From NCBI RefSeq assembly GCF_029392895.1, contig NZ_CP114200.1, forward strand, positions 8,004,501 through 8,068,500: 64,000 nucleotides of DNA, written 5' to 3'. The notes below the pieces were generated by a model. It searched no databases, was not told the DNA's origin, and saw only the letters and a list, made by a program, of their open reading frames with translations. Positions 9,436 to 19,621 of this stretch are shown one piece after another. Origin of the DNA: Streptomyces sp. 71268. GTDB taxonomy: Bacteria > Actinomycetota > Actinomycetes > Streptomycetales > Streptomycetaceae. Each line of letters opens with the position of its first letter. The first letter of the stretch is position 1. The position numbers were made by a program, and so were the translations under genes.

Positions 9436-9724
9436 CGTGCACCCCCGCTCGGTTCACCTGGCCAACGCGCGCGCCTCGTGCCGGGTTCCCACGCCGTCGC
9501 GCCCCGCGCACCCCGGCGGGTTGGCCTGCGAACGGGTGGTCCTGTGCCGCCTCCCGCGCGTGGCGCGCGCGTCCGCCTCCCGTGCCCGGCCCGTACGGGG
9601 TTGGCTGCTGGACGGCGTGTCCCGACCCTTGACCCGCCCGGCACCGCAGGGCACAAGAAGAGACAGGAACGTCGGCACCTCGCACCGAGAACACGCCGCA
9701 CACTCAGTCAACTTCGTACAGAGG

Positions 9725-12058
9725 ATGAAGAGCATGGACGGCATGCGCAGACGAACCCTGCTCGCGGCGATCGGCGGCACGGTCGCCGTGAGCGGCGCGA
9801 CGGGAGCCCAGTTGGCCACGGGAGGGGCGGCCCAGGCCGCGGGAAGAGGCGACATGGCGGACGCGGCGCGGCCGTCGGGCAACCGCGTGGGACCCCACGA
9901 GGACAGGATCCGGAAGCTGCTGGGCCGGATGACGGTCGAGGAGAAGCTCGGCCAACTCCAGCAACTGACCTGGAACGGTGACACCGGGCCCGGTGGTGGC
10001 CAGAACGGGGAGGTCGAGCGGGCCGCGCGCAGCGGCCGGATCGGCTCCGTGCTCAACCTGCACGGAGCGGCGCACACCAACGCCCTCCAGCGGCTCGCCG
10101 TCGAGGAGTCCAGGCTCGGCATCCCGCTGCTGTTCGGCCTCGACGTCATCCATGGCTTCTGGACGACCTTCCCCATCCCGCTCGCCCAGGCGGCCAGCTT
10201 CGACCCGGCGGTGGCCGCCCGGGACGCCGAGGTGGCGTCGGTCGAGGCCCGGTCCAACGGCGTGCGGTGGACCTTCGCCCCCATGATGGACGTCACGCAC
10301 GAGCCGCGCTGGGGGCGTATCGCCGAGGGCTCGGGCGAGGACCCGTACCTGGCCGAGCGGTTCGCGGCGGCCAAGGTCACCGGGCACCAGGGCCGGGCCG
10401 ACGGCACCGACCTGGCGCGCGCGGACCGGATCGCCGCCTGCGCCAAGCACTTCGTCGCGTACGGCGGGGCCGAGGGCGGGCGCGACTACAACACCGTCGA
10501 CGTCTCGGAGGCGCGGCTGCGCAACCTGTACCTGCCGCCCTTCAAGGCGGCCGTGGACGCCGGGGTCGCCACCGTCATGGCCTCGTTCAACACCATCAAC
10601 GGCGTGCCCGCGCACGGCAACCCGCACACCCTGACCGACGTGCTCAAGCAGGAGTGGGACTTTCCCGGCTTCGTGGTCAGCGACTACACCGGCGTGCAGG
10701 AGATGATCACGCACGGCTTCGCCGCCGACACCGCGGACGCGGCCCGACTGGCGCTGACGGCCGGTGTGGACATGGAGATGGTCGGCACCACCATCCGCGA
10801 CCACGGCGCCAGGCTGCTCGCCTCGGGCGACATCAGCCAGCGGCGGCTGGACGACGCGGTCACCCGCGTCCTGCGCGTGAAGTTCCAACTCGGGCTCTTC
10901 GAGAGCCCGTACGTCGACGAGGGCGCCGCCGTCACCGCCCCGACCCCGGCGGCCCGCAAGGCGGCCCGCGAGGTCGCCAGCCGCTGTCTGGTACTGCTCA
11001 AGAACGAACGGAAAACGCTCCCGCTGCGCCGCGACACGCCGTCGGTCGCGGTCGTGGGCCCGTTCGCCGACTCGCCCGACCTGCACGGGACCTGGGCCGG
11101 CCCGGGCGGAAAGAAGTTCCGCGCCACCACCGTGCTCGACGGGATCAGGAAGGCGGCCCCCGAGGCCAGGGTGAGCCACGCCCGGGGCGTGCCCCCCGAA
11201 GGCGGGGACACCAGCGGCATCAGGGCGGCGACGGCCGCGGTACGGGCGGCCGACGTGACGGTCGTCGTGGTCGGCGAGCCCTCGGCAATCAGCGGCGAGG
11301 CCAGCTCGCGCAGCCAGCTCGGACTGCCCGGCGCACAGGCCGAGTTGATCGCGGCCATCGCGAGGGTCGGCAAGCCCTTCGCCGCCGTCGTGGTCGGCGG
11401 CCGCCCGCTGACGGTGGGCGACTGGCTGGCCTCCGCGCCCGCCGTGGTGATGGCCTGGCACCCGGGCATCGAGGGCGGCAACGCCATCGCCGACGTCCTG
11501 TTCGGCACCGTCAACCCCGGAGGCAAGCTCCCCGCGTCCTTCCCCCGGGCCGTCGGACAGATCCCCATCCACTACAACCACGAGAACACCGGGCGCCCCT
11601 ACCGGGCGGAGGAGAAGTACACCTCCAAGTACCTCGACCTGCCGCCCGGGCCGCAGTTCCCGTTCGGCCACGGCCTGAGCTACACCACCTTCGAGATCAC
11701 GCCGCCCCGGCTCGGCGCGGACCAGATCGGCGCGGACGCGCTGCGCGCGGGCGACACCGTCGAGGTGACCACCACCGTCCGCAACACCGGCGACCGGCCG
11801 GGCGACGAGGTGGTACAGCTCTACGTGCACGACCCGGTCGCCAGCATCACGCAACCCGTGCGCCGGCTGCGCGGGTTCCGCCGCGTCAGCCTCGACCCGG
11901 GTCAAAGTCGCACCGTGCGCTTCTCGCTCGGCGCCGACGACCTGGGCTTTTGGACCAACGACAGCGCGGGCCGCTTCGTCGTCGAACCGGGCACCATCGA
12001 GGTGTACGTGGGCGGCGACTCCACGGCCCGAGGCAAGGCCCTGCTGCGCGTCACCTGA
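9725..12058 (+). CDS. secreted GH3 beta-glucosidase (BglX-like)
   Basis: 777 residues. It hydrolyses terminal beta-linked glucose from oligosaccharides outside the cell. The N-terminus MRRRTLLAAIGG with a short hydrophobic stretch looks like a Tat signal. The GH3 N-terminal barrel (about 60-380) holds KHFVAYGG and the nucleophile Asp320 in FVVSDYTG. The C-terminal sandwich domain (about 410-640) holds the probable acid/base Glu525 in SGEASSRS. A fibronectin-III-like domain ends the chain. Starts at 9725, 9734 and 9743 are all possible; 9725 follows AGAGG closely. The open frame continues upstream to 9092 but is antisense to the TerD gene. A hairpin at 12072 ends it. Confidence 0.93.
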   Translation: MKSMDGMRRRTLLAAIGGTVAVSGATGAQLATGGAAQAAGRGDMADAARPSGNRVGPHEDRIRKLLGRMTVEEKLGQLQQLTWNGDTGPGGGQNGEVERAARSGRIGSVLNLHGAAHTNALQRLAVEESRLGIPLLFGLDVIHGFWTTFPIPLAQAASFDPAVAARDAEVASVEARSNGVRWTFAPMMDVTHEPRWGRIAEGSGEDPYLAERFAAAKVTGHQGRADGTDLARADRIAACAKHFVAYGGAEGGRDYNTVDVSEARLRNLYLPPFKAAVDAGVATVMASFNTINGVPAHGNPHTLTDVLKQEWDFPGFVVSDYTGVQEMITHGFAADTADAARLALTAGVDMEMVGTTIRDHGARLLASGDISQRRLDDAVTRVLRVKFQLGLFESPYVDEGAAVTAPTPAARKAAREVASRCLVLLKNERKTLPLRRDTPSVAVVGPFADSPDLHGTWAGPGGKKFRATTVLDGIRKAAPEARVSHARGVPPEGGDTSGIRAATAAVRAADVTVVVVGEPSAISGEASSRSQLGLPGAQAELIAAIARVGKPFAAVVVGGRPLTVGDWLASAPAVVMAWHPGIEGGNAIADVLFGTVNPGGKLPASFPRAVGQIPIHYNHENTGRPYRAEEKYTSKYLDLPPGPQFPFGHGLSYTTFEITPPRLGADQIGADALRAGDTVEVTTTVRNTGDRPGDEVVQLYVHDPVASITQPVRRLRGFRRVSLDPGQSRTVRFSLGADDLGFWTNDSAGRFVVEPGTIEVYVGGDSTARGKALLRVT

Positions 12059-12071
12059 CGCCCACGCCCCG

Positions 12072-12110
12072 CCGCGAGTGAACCCGGGCCCCGGCCGGGT
12101 GCGCTCGCGG
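12072..12110 (+). terminator. terminator after the beta-glucosidase
   Basis: Arms CCGCGAG (12072-12078) and CTCGCGG (12104-12110) with inner AACCCGG/CCGGGT pairing, 13 bases after the stop. Confidence 0.65.
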
Positions 12111-12418
12111 TGGGCCGCTCAGGAACCGGTCGACTGTGCTCAGCCGCTTCGGACGGGCCCGTTCCCATGCTGCCCGGGCCCGCCGGGTCACATGCGGGCC
12201 CGCGGGTTTAGTCGGGCCCCTCCCGTGGCACCCGAAGCCGCGCAGCCACCCGCCCCGGGCCCCGGTAACTCCCAGGTCAGAGGCGTACGGCCGGACACGG
12301 GCCCAGGCGGCGGCGCGACGGGCCGCCAGCGCGCGACGCGTACGGCGTACGCGGCCTCGCGTAGCGCGTACGGCACCGGGTGGTGGGCAGATCAGCGATC
12401 GGCAGGGAGCGGAGGCAC
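12111..12418. other. gap before the F420 oxidoreductase
   Basis: About 300 bases with no protein-like frame. It must hold the promoter for the gene at 12419. The last bases carry its ribosome binding site (GGAGCGGAGG). Confidence 0.4.
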
Positions 12419-13393
12419 ATGAAGATCGGGTACAAGCTGGCCGCCGAGGCGTTCGGACCCGCCGAACTCGTCCGGCAGACCCAGCGCGCTGAGGCCGTCG
12501 GCTTCGACTTCGTCGAGATCAGCGACCACTTCCACCCCTGGCTGGACAACCAGGGCCACTCGCCCTTCGCGTGGACCGTGCTCGGCGCGATCGCCGAGCG
12601 CACCGAACGCATCGGGCTCGCCACCGGCGTCACCTGCCCCACCGTGCGCTACCACCCGGCCGTCATCGCCCAGGCGGCGGCCACCCTCGCGCTGCTCTCC
12701 GACGGCCGCTTCACGCTCGGCGTCGGTTCGGGCGAGCGGCTCAACGAGCACGTGGTGGGACGGGAGTTCCCCGCCGTCCGGGCCCGGCACGCCCTGCTGC
12801 GCGAGGCGCTGGAGATCATCCGACTGCTGTGGCGCGGCGGCTACCGCTCGTACGACGGCCGCTACCTGCGCCTGGAGGACGCTCGCGTCTTCGACCTGCC
12901 CGACGAGCCGCCGCCGATCGCCGTGGCCGCCAGCGGCTCGTCCTCCGCGCGTATCGCCGCCGAACTCGGTGACGGCCTGTTCGCCACGGAGGACAAGCCC
13001 GAGATCGTGCGGCACTACGCCGAGGCCGGGGGCGCCGGCCCGAAGTACGCCGAGGTGCCGGTGGCCTGGGCGCCCGACGAGCACACGGCGGCCAAGACCG
13101 CGCACGAGACCACCCGCTGGGCGCTGACCGGCTGGAAGGTGATGAGCGAACTGCCCAACCCGGTCAACTTCGCGGCCGCGACCACCACCGTCACCGAGCA
13201 GGACGTGGCCCAGAAGTTCGCCTGCGGCCCCGACCCGGCCCGCTACGTCGCCGCCGCCCGAGGCTTCGCCGACGCCGGGTTCGACCACCTGGTCATGCAG
13301 AACGCCGGCCCCGACCCCGATGGCTTCCTGGACTTCTACGCGGCCGAACTCGACGGACCGCTACGCGAGTTGACGCCTGGCGGATCGGCCTGA
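12419..13393 (+). CDS. F420-dependent LLM-class oxidoreductase (TIGR03557-like)
   Basis: 324 residues with the luciferase-like TIM barrel. The start MKIGYKLAAEAFGPAELV, the ISDHFHPWLDNQGHSPFAWT segment, the GVGSGERLNEHV loop and the C-terminal FDHLVMQNAGPDPDGFLDFY are characteristic of a deazaflavin (F420)-using family widespread in actinomycetes, named only by family and often called glucose-6-phosphate dehydrogenase-like. The true substrate is not known. GGAGCGGAGG precedes ATG 12419; an upstream GTG at 12380 adds 13 non-conserved residues. It converges on the GNAT gene 26 bases away. Confidence 0.9.
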   Translation: MKIGYKLAAEAFGPAELVRQTQRAEAVGFDFVEISDHFHPWLDNQGHSPFAWTVLGAIAERTERIGLATGVTCPTVRYHPAVIAQAAATLALLSDGRFTLGVGSGERLNEHVVGREFPAVRARHALLREALEIIRLLWRGGYRSYDGRYLRLEDARVFDLPDEPPPIAVAASGSSSARIAAELGDGLFATEDKPEIVRHYAEAGGAGPKYAEVPVAWAPDEHTAAKTAHETTRWALTGWKVMSELPNPVNFAAATTTVTEQDVAQKFACGPDPARYVAAARGFADAGFDHLVMQNAGPDPDGFLDFYAAELDGPLRELTPGGSA

Positions 13394-13419
13394 CCCCACG
13401 CGCCGTCACCGGGAGCCGG

Positions 13420-14301
13420 TCAGGCGCGGCCACCCGGCCGCGCGTGAACCGGCGCCGGGTCGAGCGCGAGCGTCACGTGGCCCCCGATGACCTGGTAACC
13501 CAGCCGCTGGTAGAGCGCGTTGGACGTCGGGTTGGCGAGGTCGGCGAAGAGCAGCACCCGCGTCACCCCCGCGTCCAGCGCCTCCCGGGATACGGCGGCC
13601 ACGACGGCGCCCGCGTACCCCTTCCCGCGCAGCGCGTCGGGCGTGTAGACGCCGTTGACGCGCACCATGCCCCCCTGCGCGCGGGTCACGCCGGCCATCG
13701 AGACCGGCGCGCCGTCCACCTCCCACAGGGTGCAACCGCCGTAGCCGAGCCGGTCGTCGAGCGCGCGCGAGCTGCCGGCCTGGTCCTCGCCGATGTCACG
13801 GTGGTACGCCGCGAACCAGTCCAGCAGGAACCCGCGGTCCTCCCGCGTCGCCCGCCGCGCCCGGCCGGGCGGTGCCGGCGAGGGCGGTACCAGTTCGCCG
13901 AGCCGGTACAGGCGCTGTCGTCCGGTCACCCGCCAGGCGCCGCCGGTGGCCCGCGCCCAGCGCGCGGCGAACGCCTCGGTGGCGGCCCGCTGGCCGCCCA
14001 CGCCGACGAGGCGTCGCGGCCCGCCCAGCAGGTGCGTCGCGAGTTCCGCCGCGGCCGCGGGCGCCATGGGTGAGAGCTGCACGGGATAGGGCGGCGTCCA
14101 CACGAACGCCCCCGCCACCGCCCCGTCAGGCTCGTGCCACCACCCGTAACGCGGCGGTTGGTCCCCGTACCGGTCAGGCCCGGCGTCGCGCAGCGAGGCG
14201 GCGAGCGAGATCAGGATCGTGTGCTCGTCGGGCCGCCCGCCCAGAAAGGGGCCCGCCGTCGCACGGAAGGCGCCGTTGTCGTCGGTCGTCGTCCACGTCA
14301 T
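13420..14301 (-). CDS. GNAT-family N-acetyltransferase
   Basis: 293 residues. The C-terminal half is a GNAT domain (about 150-275) with the acetyl-CoA loop RGKGYAGAVV and the following helix and strand GVTRVLLFADLANPTSNALYQRLGY. The N-terminal half is a degenerate second GNAT-like domain (AVAGAFVWTPPYPVQLSPM), the arrangement seen in many tandem GNAT proteins of Streptomyces. The acceptor is unknown. It probably stands alone: it lies 73 bases downstream of the start of nothing else on its strand, and the reductase gene ends at 14375 upstream of it in the same direction, so read-through from that gene is possible. Confidence 0.85.
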   Translation of the reverse strand: MTWTTTDDNGAFRATAGPFLGGRPDEHTILISLAASLRDAGPDRYGDQPPRYGWWHEPDGAVAGAFVWTPPYPVQLSPMAPAAAAELATHLLGGPRRLVGVGGQRAATEAFAARWARATGGAWRVTGRQRLYRLGELVPPSPAPPGRARRATREDRGFLLDWFAAYHRDIGEDQAGSSRALDDRLGYGGCTLWEVDGAPVSMAGVTRAQGGMVRVNGVYTPDALRGKGYAGAVVAAVSREALDAGVTRVLLFADLANPTSNALYQRLGYQVIGGHVTLALDPAPVHARPGGRA

Positions 14302-14374
14302 GCCACAGGCTCTCCCCGTGGACAGGCCGGGCGCACGCGAATTACGCCGCCGCGCCCCGGCCCGCAGGCGGCCC

Positions 14375-15433
14375 TCAGCGGATCGTGGTCACCTTGGCCA
14401 GCAACTCGCCGCCCGACCACCGCCGGGCCGCCCCGGGGCCGGCCGCCTCCATGCGCCGTACGAGGGAGATCAGCTCGGCGTTCACGGGCGCGGGCAGCGC
14501 GTGCCGGGCGGCCAACGCCACCACCTCGCCCTGCAGCGAGTCGATCTCGGTGGGCCGGCCCCGCTGGAGGTCCTCCCAGGTGGACGACCTGGCCTGGGCG
14601 TCGATGGCCAGCGTGGCGGCGGCCACCCGACGGAAGATCCCGTCCGGCAACCGCAGCAGCCGTGGGGTGAGCCGGGCCGGGATCGGGCCCAGCCGCGCCG
14701 GCTGTATCCCCTCGGCCTCGTACGCCGCGAGCGCCTCCGACTGGCTGAGCGCCAGGCACTCCCGGTACGCGCGCTGGCCGAGCTGGTCACGCAGCGGGAG
14801 CCCGGAGAGCGCGTTGATCGCGTTGTTGAGGTTCATCAGCAGCTTGGCGCACTGCACCTCGCGCATGTCGTGCCGCGCCTCGACGCGCAGCCCGGCCGCG
14901 GCCAGGGCCGCGATCAGCGGCTCGGCGCGCTCGGCGGCCTCCACCATCAGCGTGCCACCCGAGCCCTGGTGGAACGCGCCGGGCGCGGTCCGCACCACGT
15001 TGTACGGGACCATCCCGGCGAGCACCGCGTGCTCGGCCAGGACGGAGCGCAGGGCGTGGGTGTTCCGCAGCCCGTTCTGGAAGCTGACCACCACGGCGCC
15101 GGGCGCGAGCCTCGGGGCGAGCTGCCGCGCGGCCTCTGCGGTGCCCGCCGACTTGACGGTGACCAGCACGCAGTCCGCGCCGGCCGCCGCGTCCGCGCTG
15201 GTGGCCAGGCGCACCCCGGCGGGCCCGCCCGAGGTGCCCACGCGCAGGGCGGGGCGGCCGCCCCCGGTCAGGGACAGGCCGTGTTCGCGGAGCGTGTCCA
15301 TGGCGGCGGGCCGGCCGATCAGCGTGACGTCCGCTATGCCGGCGAGGCTGCCGCCGAGGTGGCAGCCGATGCTGCCGGCGCCGAGGACGGCGATCCGAAG
15401 ACGGTGGTGGGGGAGGGGCGCGGGCTGTGACAT
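14375..15433 (-). CDS. 2-dehydropantoate 2-reductase family protein (ApbA/PanE-like)
   Basis: 352 residues. The N-terminal Rossmann motif LRIAVLGAGSIGCHLGG (about residues 12-28) binds NADPH. The segment VLVTVKSAGTAEAA and the C-terminal helical domain with AKLLMNLNNAINAL and GRPTEIDSLQGEVV match the ApbA_C family. PanE reduces ketopantoate to pantoate for coenzyme A synthesis. Many paralogues act on other 2-keto acids, so the substrate is not proven. AGGAG precedes ATG 15433 by 9 bases. Confidence 0.87.
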   Translation of the reverse strand: MSQPAPLPHHRLRIAVLGAGSIGCHLGGSLAGIADVTLIGRPAAMDTLREHGLSLTGGGRPALRVGTSGGPAGVRLATSADAAAGADCVLVTVKSAGTAEAARQLAPRLAPGAVVVSFQNGLRNTHALRSVLAEHAVLAGMVPYNVVRTAPGAFHQGSGGTLMVEAAERAEPLIAALAAAGLRVEARHDMREVQCAKLLMNLNNAINALSGLPLRDQLGQRAYRECLALSQSEALAAYEAEGIQPARLGPIPARLTPRLLRLPDGIFRRVAAATLAIDAQARSSTWEDLQRGRPTEIDSLQGEVVALAARHALPAPVNAELISLVRRMEAAGPGAARRWSGGELLAKVTTIR

Positions 15434-15868
15434 GGAGCCGTCTCCTGGCGGTGTCGTGGCGGCCGTGACGCGGACGGGATGCCGACCCGCGGCTCGTGAC
15501 CACCGACCACCCCACCGCCCGCCGAGGTGCCGCCCGCCGGATCGGGATCGTGCGGCCCGTGCACGCCACACGGGGATGACCGCGGCCCGGAATCCAGGGA
15601 CCGATGGGGGCGGGGCGCGGGCCTGCCCAGCGCGGGCGAACAGCGCACCCTCGACTACGCTTCCGGCTCCAAACCTAACGCTCAGTGCGGACGGGCGTCC
15701 AGATCCGGGCACGCCCGAGTGTGCGCCGGCGCACCCGCCAAACGGGGAGCCGCGCAGCTCCGCACGGGCCCGGCCGCCGCACACCCGGCCGCCCGGCCCG
15801 CCCGCACCTGGCTCGGGTGCGACGTAGCAACGTACAGCCGGACGACAGGGTGTGGCGTGCCGCCCGAG
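15434..15868. other. intergenic region, no gene seen
   Basis: 435 bases between two minus-strand genes. There is no protein-like frame. A lower-GC patch near 15655-15685 (minus strand) may contain the promoter for the PanE-like gene, but I cannot assign boxes. Confidence 0.35.
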
Positions 15869-16897
15869 CTACGCCCGGCCCAGGGCCCGCGCGCCCGGAG
15901 CGCAGCGCTCGCGCAGGGTCGCCAGCTCCGCGTCGGGCAGCCGCAGCGCGCTGCCCCGGCTGCCGGCGCGGAGTTCGGCGCGGCCGGCGGCCAGCCAGTC
16001 CGCGCGCGGCGCCACGCCGGCGAACTCGGCCAGCCGGGTCAGCTCGCGCTCCGGCGCGTCCAACAAGTCCTCGTACGCGAGCGTCATCCGGCGCTCCTCC
16101 GGAAGCTGGGCCAACAGCCCGACACCCTCCGTGACCAACTCCGACCACAGTGCCCCGAACCCCTCGACCGGCATCTGTCGATCCATGATCAGCCGCTGAC
16201 CGTCGAACCGGTCGCCGAGCAGCGCCGACAGGTCCGCCGGCAGCGCGCGGACGTGGTCGGGCGTCAGCTCGGTGAGATCCGTGACGTTCGAGCGCTCCAT
16301 GACCTCCCGCAGCAGCGCGATCGCCCGGTACCCGCAGTGCCGGCTCATCGACAGAGCGCAGTCCGGGCCGTCGCGGAAGAGGTGGACGAAGCGGGCGGTG
16401 GGGAAGGCCGCGCTCAGTCGCGGGACCCAGCCGAGCGAGTACCCCGAGCGCTCGATCACGGCCGAGCGCCCGAACCGCGCGGCCAGCAGCTCGAACAGTG
16501 CCACGTAGTGCCGCGCCACCGGCCGTCGCGGCCAGCCCGACACCTCGTCGGCCACCTCGTCGAGCAGGCCGTCGGGGTCGTCGGTGAGATGGGGCAGCAC
16601 CATCAGGGACAGCGCGGGAATGCCGGTCGTCTCGGCCGAGTAGCGGCCCGGGCGCCGGACGTACAGGAACTCCGGGAGCGGCACCCCGCTGCGCGTCAGC
16701 GTGTCGAAGACCGGGTTGGGGTCGGTGAGGATCCGACGGAACCGCGTCCCGGTGATCGGCTCGGCGGGGAAGGCGCTGGAGCCGAGCGAGGCGTACAGCT
16801 CGTTGAGGCTGAGGACGTCGGGGTGGAGGTTGACGATCCGGGACAGGGCGCTGGAGCCGCTGCGCCCGGTGCCCACGATGAATGTTAAGGACCGCAT
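15869..16897 (-). CDS. sulfotransferase-family protein
   Basis: 342 residues. The first strand and loop LTFIVGTGRSGSSALSRIV form the 5' phosphosulfate-binding loop of PAPS-dependent sulfotransferases, and ARFVHLFRDGPDCALSMSRH carries the 3'-phosphate motif (Arg and Ser). The acceptor is unknown. It could modify a secondary metabolite, lipid or glycan, since solitary sulfotransferases of this type occur in many Streptomyces. GGGAGAGG precedes ATG 16897. There are no obvious partners: the upstream gene on the other side of a 400-base gap is the divergent cold-shock gene. Confidence 0.85.
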   Translation of the reverse strand: MRSLTFIVGTGRSGSSALSRIVNLHPDVLSLNELYASLGSSAFPAEPITGTRFRRILTDPNPVFDTLTRSGVPLPEFLYVRRPGRYSAETTGIPALSLMVLPHLTDDPDGLLDEVADEVSGWPRRPVARHYVALFELLAARFGRSAVIERSGYSLGWVPRLSAAFPTARFVHLFRDGPDCALSMSRHCGYRAIALLREVMERSNVTDLTELTPDHVRALPADLSALLGDRFDGQRLIMDRQMPVEGFGALWSELVTEGVGLLAQLPEERRMTLAYEDLLDAPERELTRLAEFAGVAPRADWLAAGRAELRAGSRGSALRLPDAELATLRERCAPGARALGRA

Positions 16898-17124
16898 GTG
16901 CCTCTCCCAGCCGACGGCCGCGTGAACGATCACAGCGTACTGACGGCTGGCTCGCCGGGCGAGGGGCGGTGATCCGCCCCGTGCGCGGGGCCGCGAGCCC
17001 CCCGTGGGCAGGGGCGAGGCCGGGGCGGGGGGAGGGAGCGGCGGCTCGCTGGCGCATGCGCGGTGTACGCGGTCGGGGCGCGATGTGACCGTGGTAACCA
17101 TCGAAGATCACCCATCGCCCGATG

Positions 17125-17510
<386 letters not shown>

Positions 17511-17538
17511 TCCGGCGCGGCCACAGCGCCGCGCGGCA

Positions 17539-17599
17539 GGGCCCGCACCCCAGGGTGCGGGCCCGGCCCATGCCGCCGTCCCGATGACGTGACGGCGGC
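17539..17599 (+). terminator. tandem hairpins after the cold-shock gene
   Basis: The first hairpin has 12-base arms GGGCCCGCACCC (17539-17550) and GGGTGCGGGCCC (17553-17564) that are fully complementary. The second has arms GCCGCCGTC (17572-17580) and GACGGCGGC (17591-17599), followed by TCTTGTGTCT. Two stacked stems suggest efficient termination. Confidence 0.8.
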
Positions 17600-17852
17600 G
17601 TCTTGTGTCTGACCGGTGCCCGCCCGAATTCCCCAAGCGGTTCCGCGGTGCGCGTGACGCTCTCCGTCACCGCGCGTCCAGGAAATCGTCGAAAAGAGTT
17701 CGACAAAGATACGGGCGTCGCCCCCAGATAGTGCGGGGCAGGTTTCCTGCCGTGTTCTGTCATCACCCCTTCGGTTCGTTCTTGCGATTCCTGCGCGGCC
17801 AGGCCGCCGCCGGGACTTCCTCGATACGTGCCGTTTCGAGGAAAGGTTCCGC
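17600..17852 (+). promoter_or_regulatory. leader of the DEAD-box helicase gene
   Basis: 250 bases with unusually low GC for this window (for example around 17680-17770) and no protein-like frame lead into GAGGAAAGG just before ATG 17853. The composition resembles the leader of the cold-shock gene upstream, so shared post-transcriptional control in the cold is plausible but unproven. Confidence 0.45.
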
Positions 17853-19457
17853 ATGAACCGCTCCACCCGCTCCACCGAGCGTTCCCCCCGTTCCGGCCAG
17901 GGCCAGTCCCGCGCCGGTCGCCCCCGCCCCCGCCCGCAGGGACAGGGCCGGCGCAAGCCCGCGCCCGCCGTCGGGCACGCCGAGTTCGCGCTGCCCGTCA
18001 GCACGACGCCCGCACTGCCCGCCGTCGAGTCGTTCGCCGACCTGGACATGCCGGCCGCCCTGCTGACCGTGCTCGCCGAGAACGGCGTGAGCGCGCCGTT
18101 CCCGATCCAGGCCGCCACCCTGCCGAACTCGCTGGCCGGGCGCGACGTCCTGGGCCGTGGCCGGACCGGCTCCGGCAAAACCCTCGCCTTCGGCCTCGCC
18201 CTCCTCGCCCGCACGGCGGGGCAGCGAGCCCAGTCCCGGCAGCCGCTGGCCCTGGTCCTGGTCCCCACCCGGGAGCTGGCCCAGCAGGTCACCGACGCGC
18301 TGACGCCGTACGCCAAGGGCCTGCGGCTGCGCCTGGCCACCGTCGTCGGCGGGATGTCCATCTCCCGGCAGGCGAGCGTGCTGCGCGGCGGCGCCGAGGT
18401 CGTCGTGGCCACCCCGGGGCGCCTCGCCGACCTGATCCAGCGCGACGACTGCCGCCTGGACCAGGTGGGCATCACCGTGCTCGACGAGGCCGACCAGATG
18501 GCCGACATGGGCTTCATGCCGCAGGTGACCGCGCTCCTTGAGCAGGTGGCGCCGGGCGGCCAGCGGATGCTGTTCTCCGCCACGCTCGACCGCAACGTCG
18601 ACAAGCTGGTGCGCCGCTACCTCACCGACCCGGTGGTGCACTCGGTCGACCCGTCGGCCGGGGCCGTGACCACGATGGAGCACCACGTGCTGCACGTGTC
18701 CGAGACCGACAAGCACACCGTGGCCACCCACATCGCCGCCCGCGACGGGCGAGTGATCATGTTCATGGACACCAAGCACGCCGTGGACCGGATGGCCAAG
18801 CGCCTGCTGGCCAGCGGTGTACGGGCGGCGGCGCTGCACGGCGGCAAGTCGCAGCCGCAGCGCAACCGCACCCTGGACCAGTTCAAGAACGGCGGCGTCA
18901 CCGCGCTGATCGCCACCAACGTGGCGGCCCGCGGCATCCACGTCGACGGCCTGGACCTGGTCGTGAACATCGACCCGCCCACCGACCACAAGGACTACCT
19001 GCACCGGGGCGGTCGCACCGCCCGCGCGGGGGAGTCCGGCAGCGTCGTCACGCTGGTCCTGCCCGAGCAGCGGCGCGAGATGACCCGCCTCCTGCACGCG
19101 GCCGGCATCACGCCGCGCAGCGTGCAGGCGCGCCCCGGCGACGTGGAACTGGTCCGGGTGACCGGCGCCCAGGAGCCGACCGGCGTTCCCGTCACCATCG
19201 CGCCGCCCCCGAGCGCCGCGCCCGCGCAGCGCGGTGGCGGCAGCGCCTCCTCGCGGGGGCGCCGTAGCCGGGCCGCCCGCGCCCGACGCGGCGGCGCCCC
19301 GCACGGCGAGACCGGCCAGCGTGGCGAGGCAGGCCAGCGCGGTGGCACGGGCCAGCGGAGCGCGGGCCAGGGCGGCGGCGCCGGCCGGGGCCGTGCCAGT
19401 GGCCGCGGCGGCGGGCAGCAGGGCCGGGGCGGTCTCGGGCGCGGCTCGGCGGCGTAA
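17853..19457 (+). CDS. DEAD-box RNA helicase
   Basis: 534 residues. It unwinds RNA duplexes with ATP, probably in ribosome assembly or mRNA turnover in the cold. A basic disordered N-terminus (1-45) precedes the helicase core: the Q-motif region SFADLDMP...PFPIQ, Walker A GRTGSGKT (103-110; Arg replaces the usual Gln), motif Ia PTRELAQQ, DEAD 211-214, SAT 242-244, and motif VI HRGGRTARAG. The C-terminal 110 residues are a low-complexity Arg/Gly tail (repeated GQRGG-type units) suited to RNA binding. GAGGAAAGG precedes ATG 17853. A very strong hairpin ends the gene. Confidence 0.95.
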   Translation: MNRSTRSTERSPRSGQGQSRAGRPRPRPQGQGRRKPAPAVGHAEFALPVSTTPALPAVESFADLDMPAALLTVLAENGVSAPFPIQAATLPNSLAGRDVLGRGRTGSGKTLAFGLALLARTAGQRAQSRQPLALVLVPTRELAQQVTDALTPYAKGLRLRLATVVGGMSISRQASVLRGGAEVVVATPGRLADLIQRDDCRLDQVGITVLDEADQMADMGFMPQVTALLEQVAPGGQRMLFSATLDRNVDKLVRRYLTDPVVHSVDPSAGAVTTMEHHVLHVSETDKHTVATHIAARDGRVIMFMDTKHAVDRMAKRLLASGVRAAALHGGKSQPQRNRTLDQFKNGGVTALIATNVAARGIHVDGLDLVVNIDPPTDHKDYLHRGGRTARAGESGSVVTLVLPEQRREMTRLLHAAGITPRSVQARPGDVELVRVTGAQEPTGVPVTIAPPPSAAPAQRGGGSASSRGRRSRAARARRGGAPHGETGQRGEAGQRGGTGQRSAGQGGGAGRGRASGRGGGQQGRGGLGRGSAA

Positions 19458-19510
19458 AGGCGCCGTGGCGCGGGAGCGGCGATCGCCCGCCACCGTCGCC
19501 ACGGCCGGAT

Positions 19511-19552
19511 GACCGGTGGGGCGGGCCGTGCTGACGGCCCGCCCCACCGGTC
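19511..19552. terminator. 19-bp perfect hairpin between convergent genes
   Basis: Arms 19511-19529 and 19534-19552 are completely complementary (outer GACCGGTGGGG, inner GGGCCGT) with a 4-base GCTG loop, followed by TTCGCTGT. It separates the helicase from the convergent Rrf2 gene and should stop transcription both ways. Confidence 0.85.
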
Positions 19553-19621
19553 TTCGCTGTCCTGCGGTCGCACCTGCCGCCCTGCCGCCGGCAGCCGAGC
19601 CGAAGCCGCCGGCCCCGTGGG

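Noticed and set aside
9704..11905. Very long open frame on the minus strand opposite the GH3 beta-glucosidase
   Set aside because: It mirrors the codon structure of the plus-strand gene, is rich in Gly/Val/Ala/His/Arg without domains, and has no ribosome binding site. It is a GC shadow.
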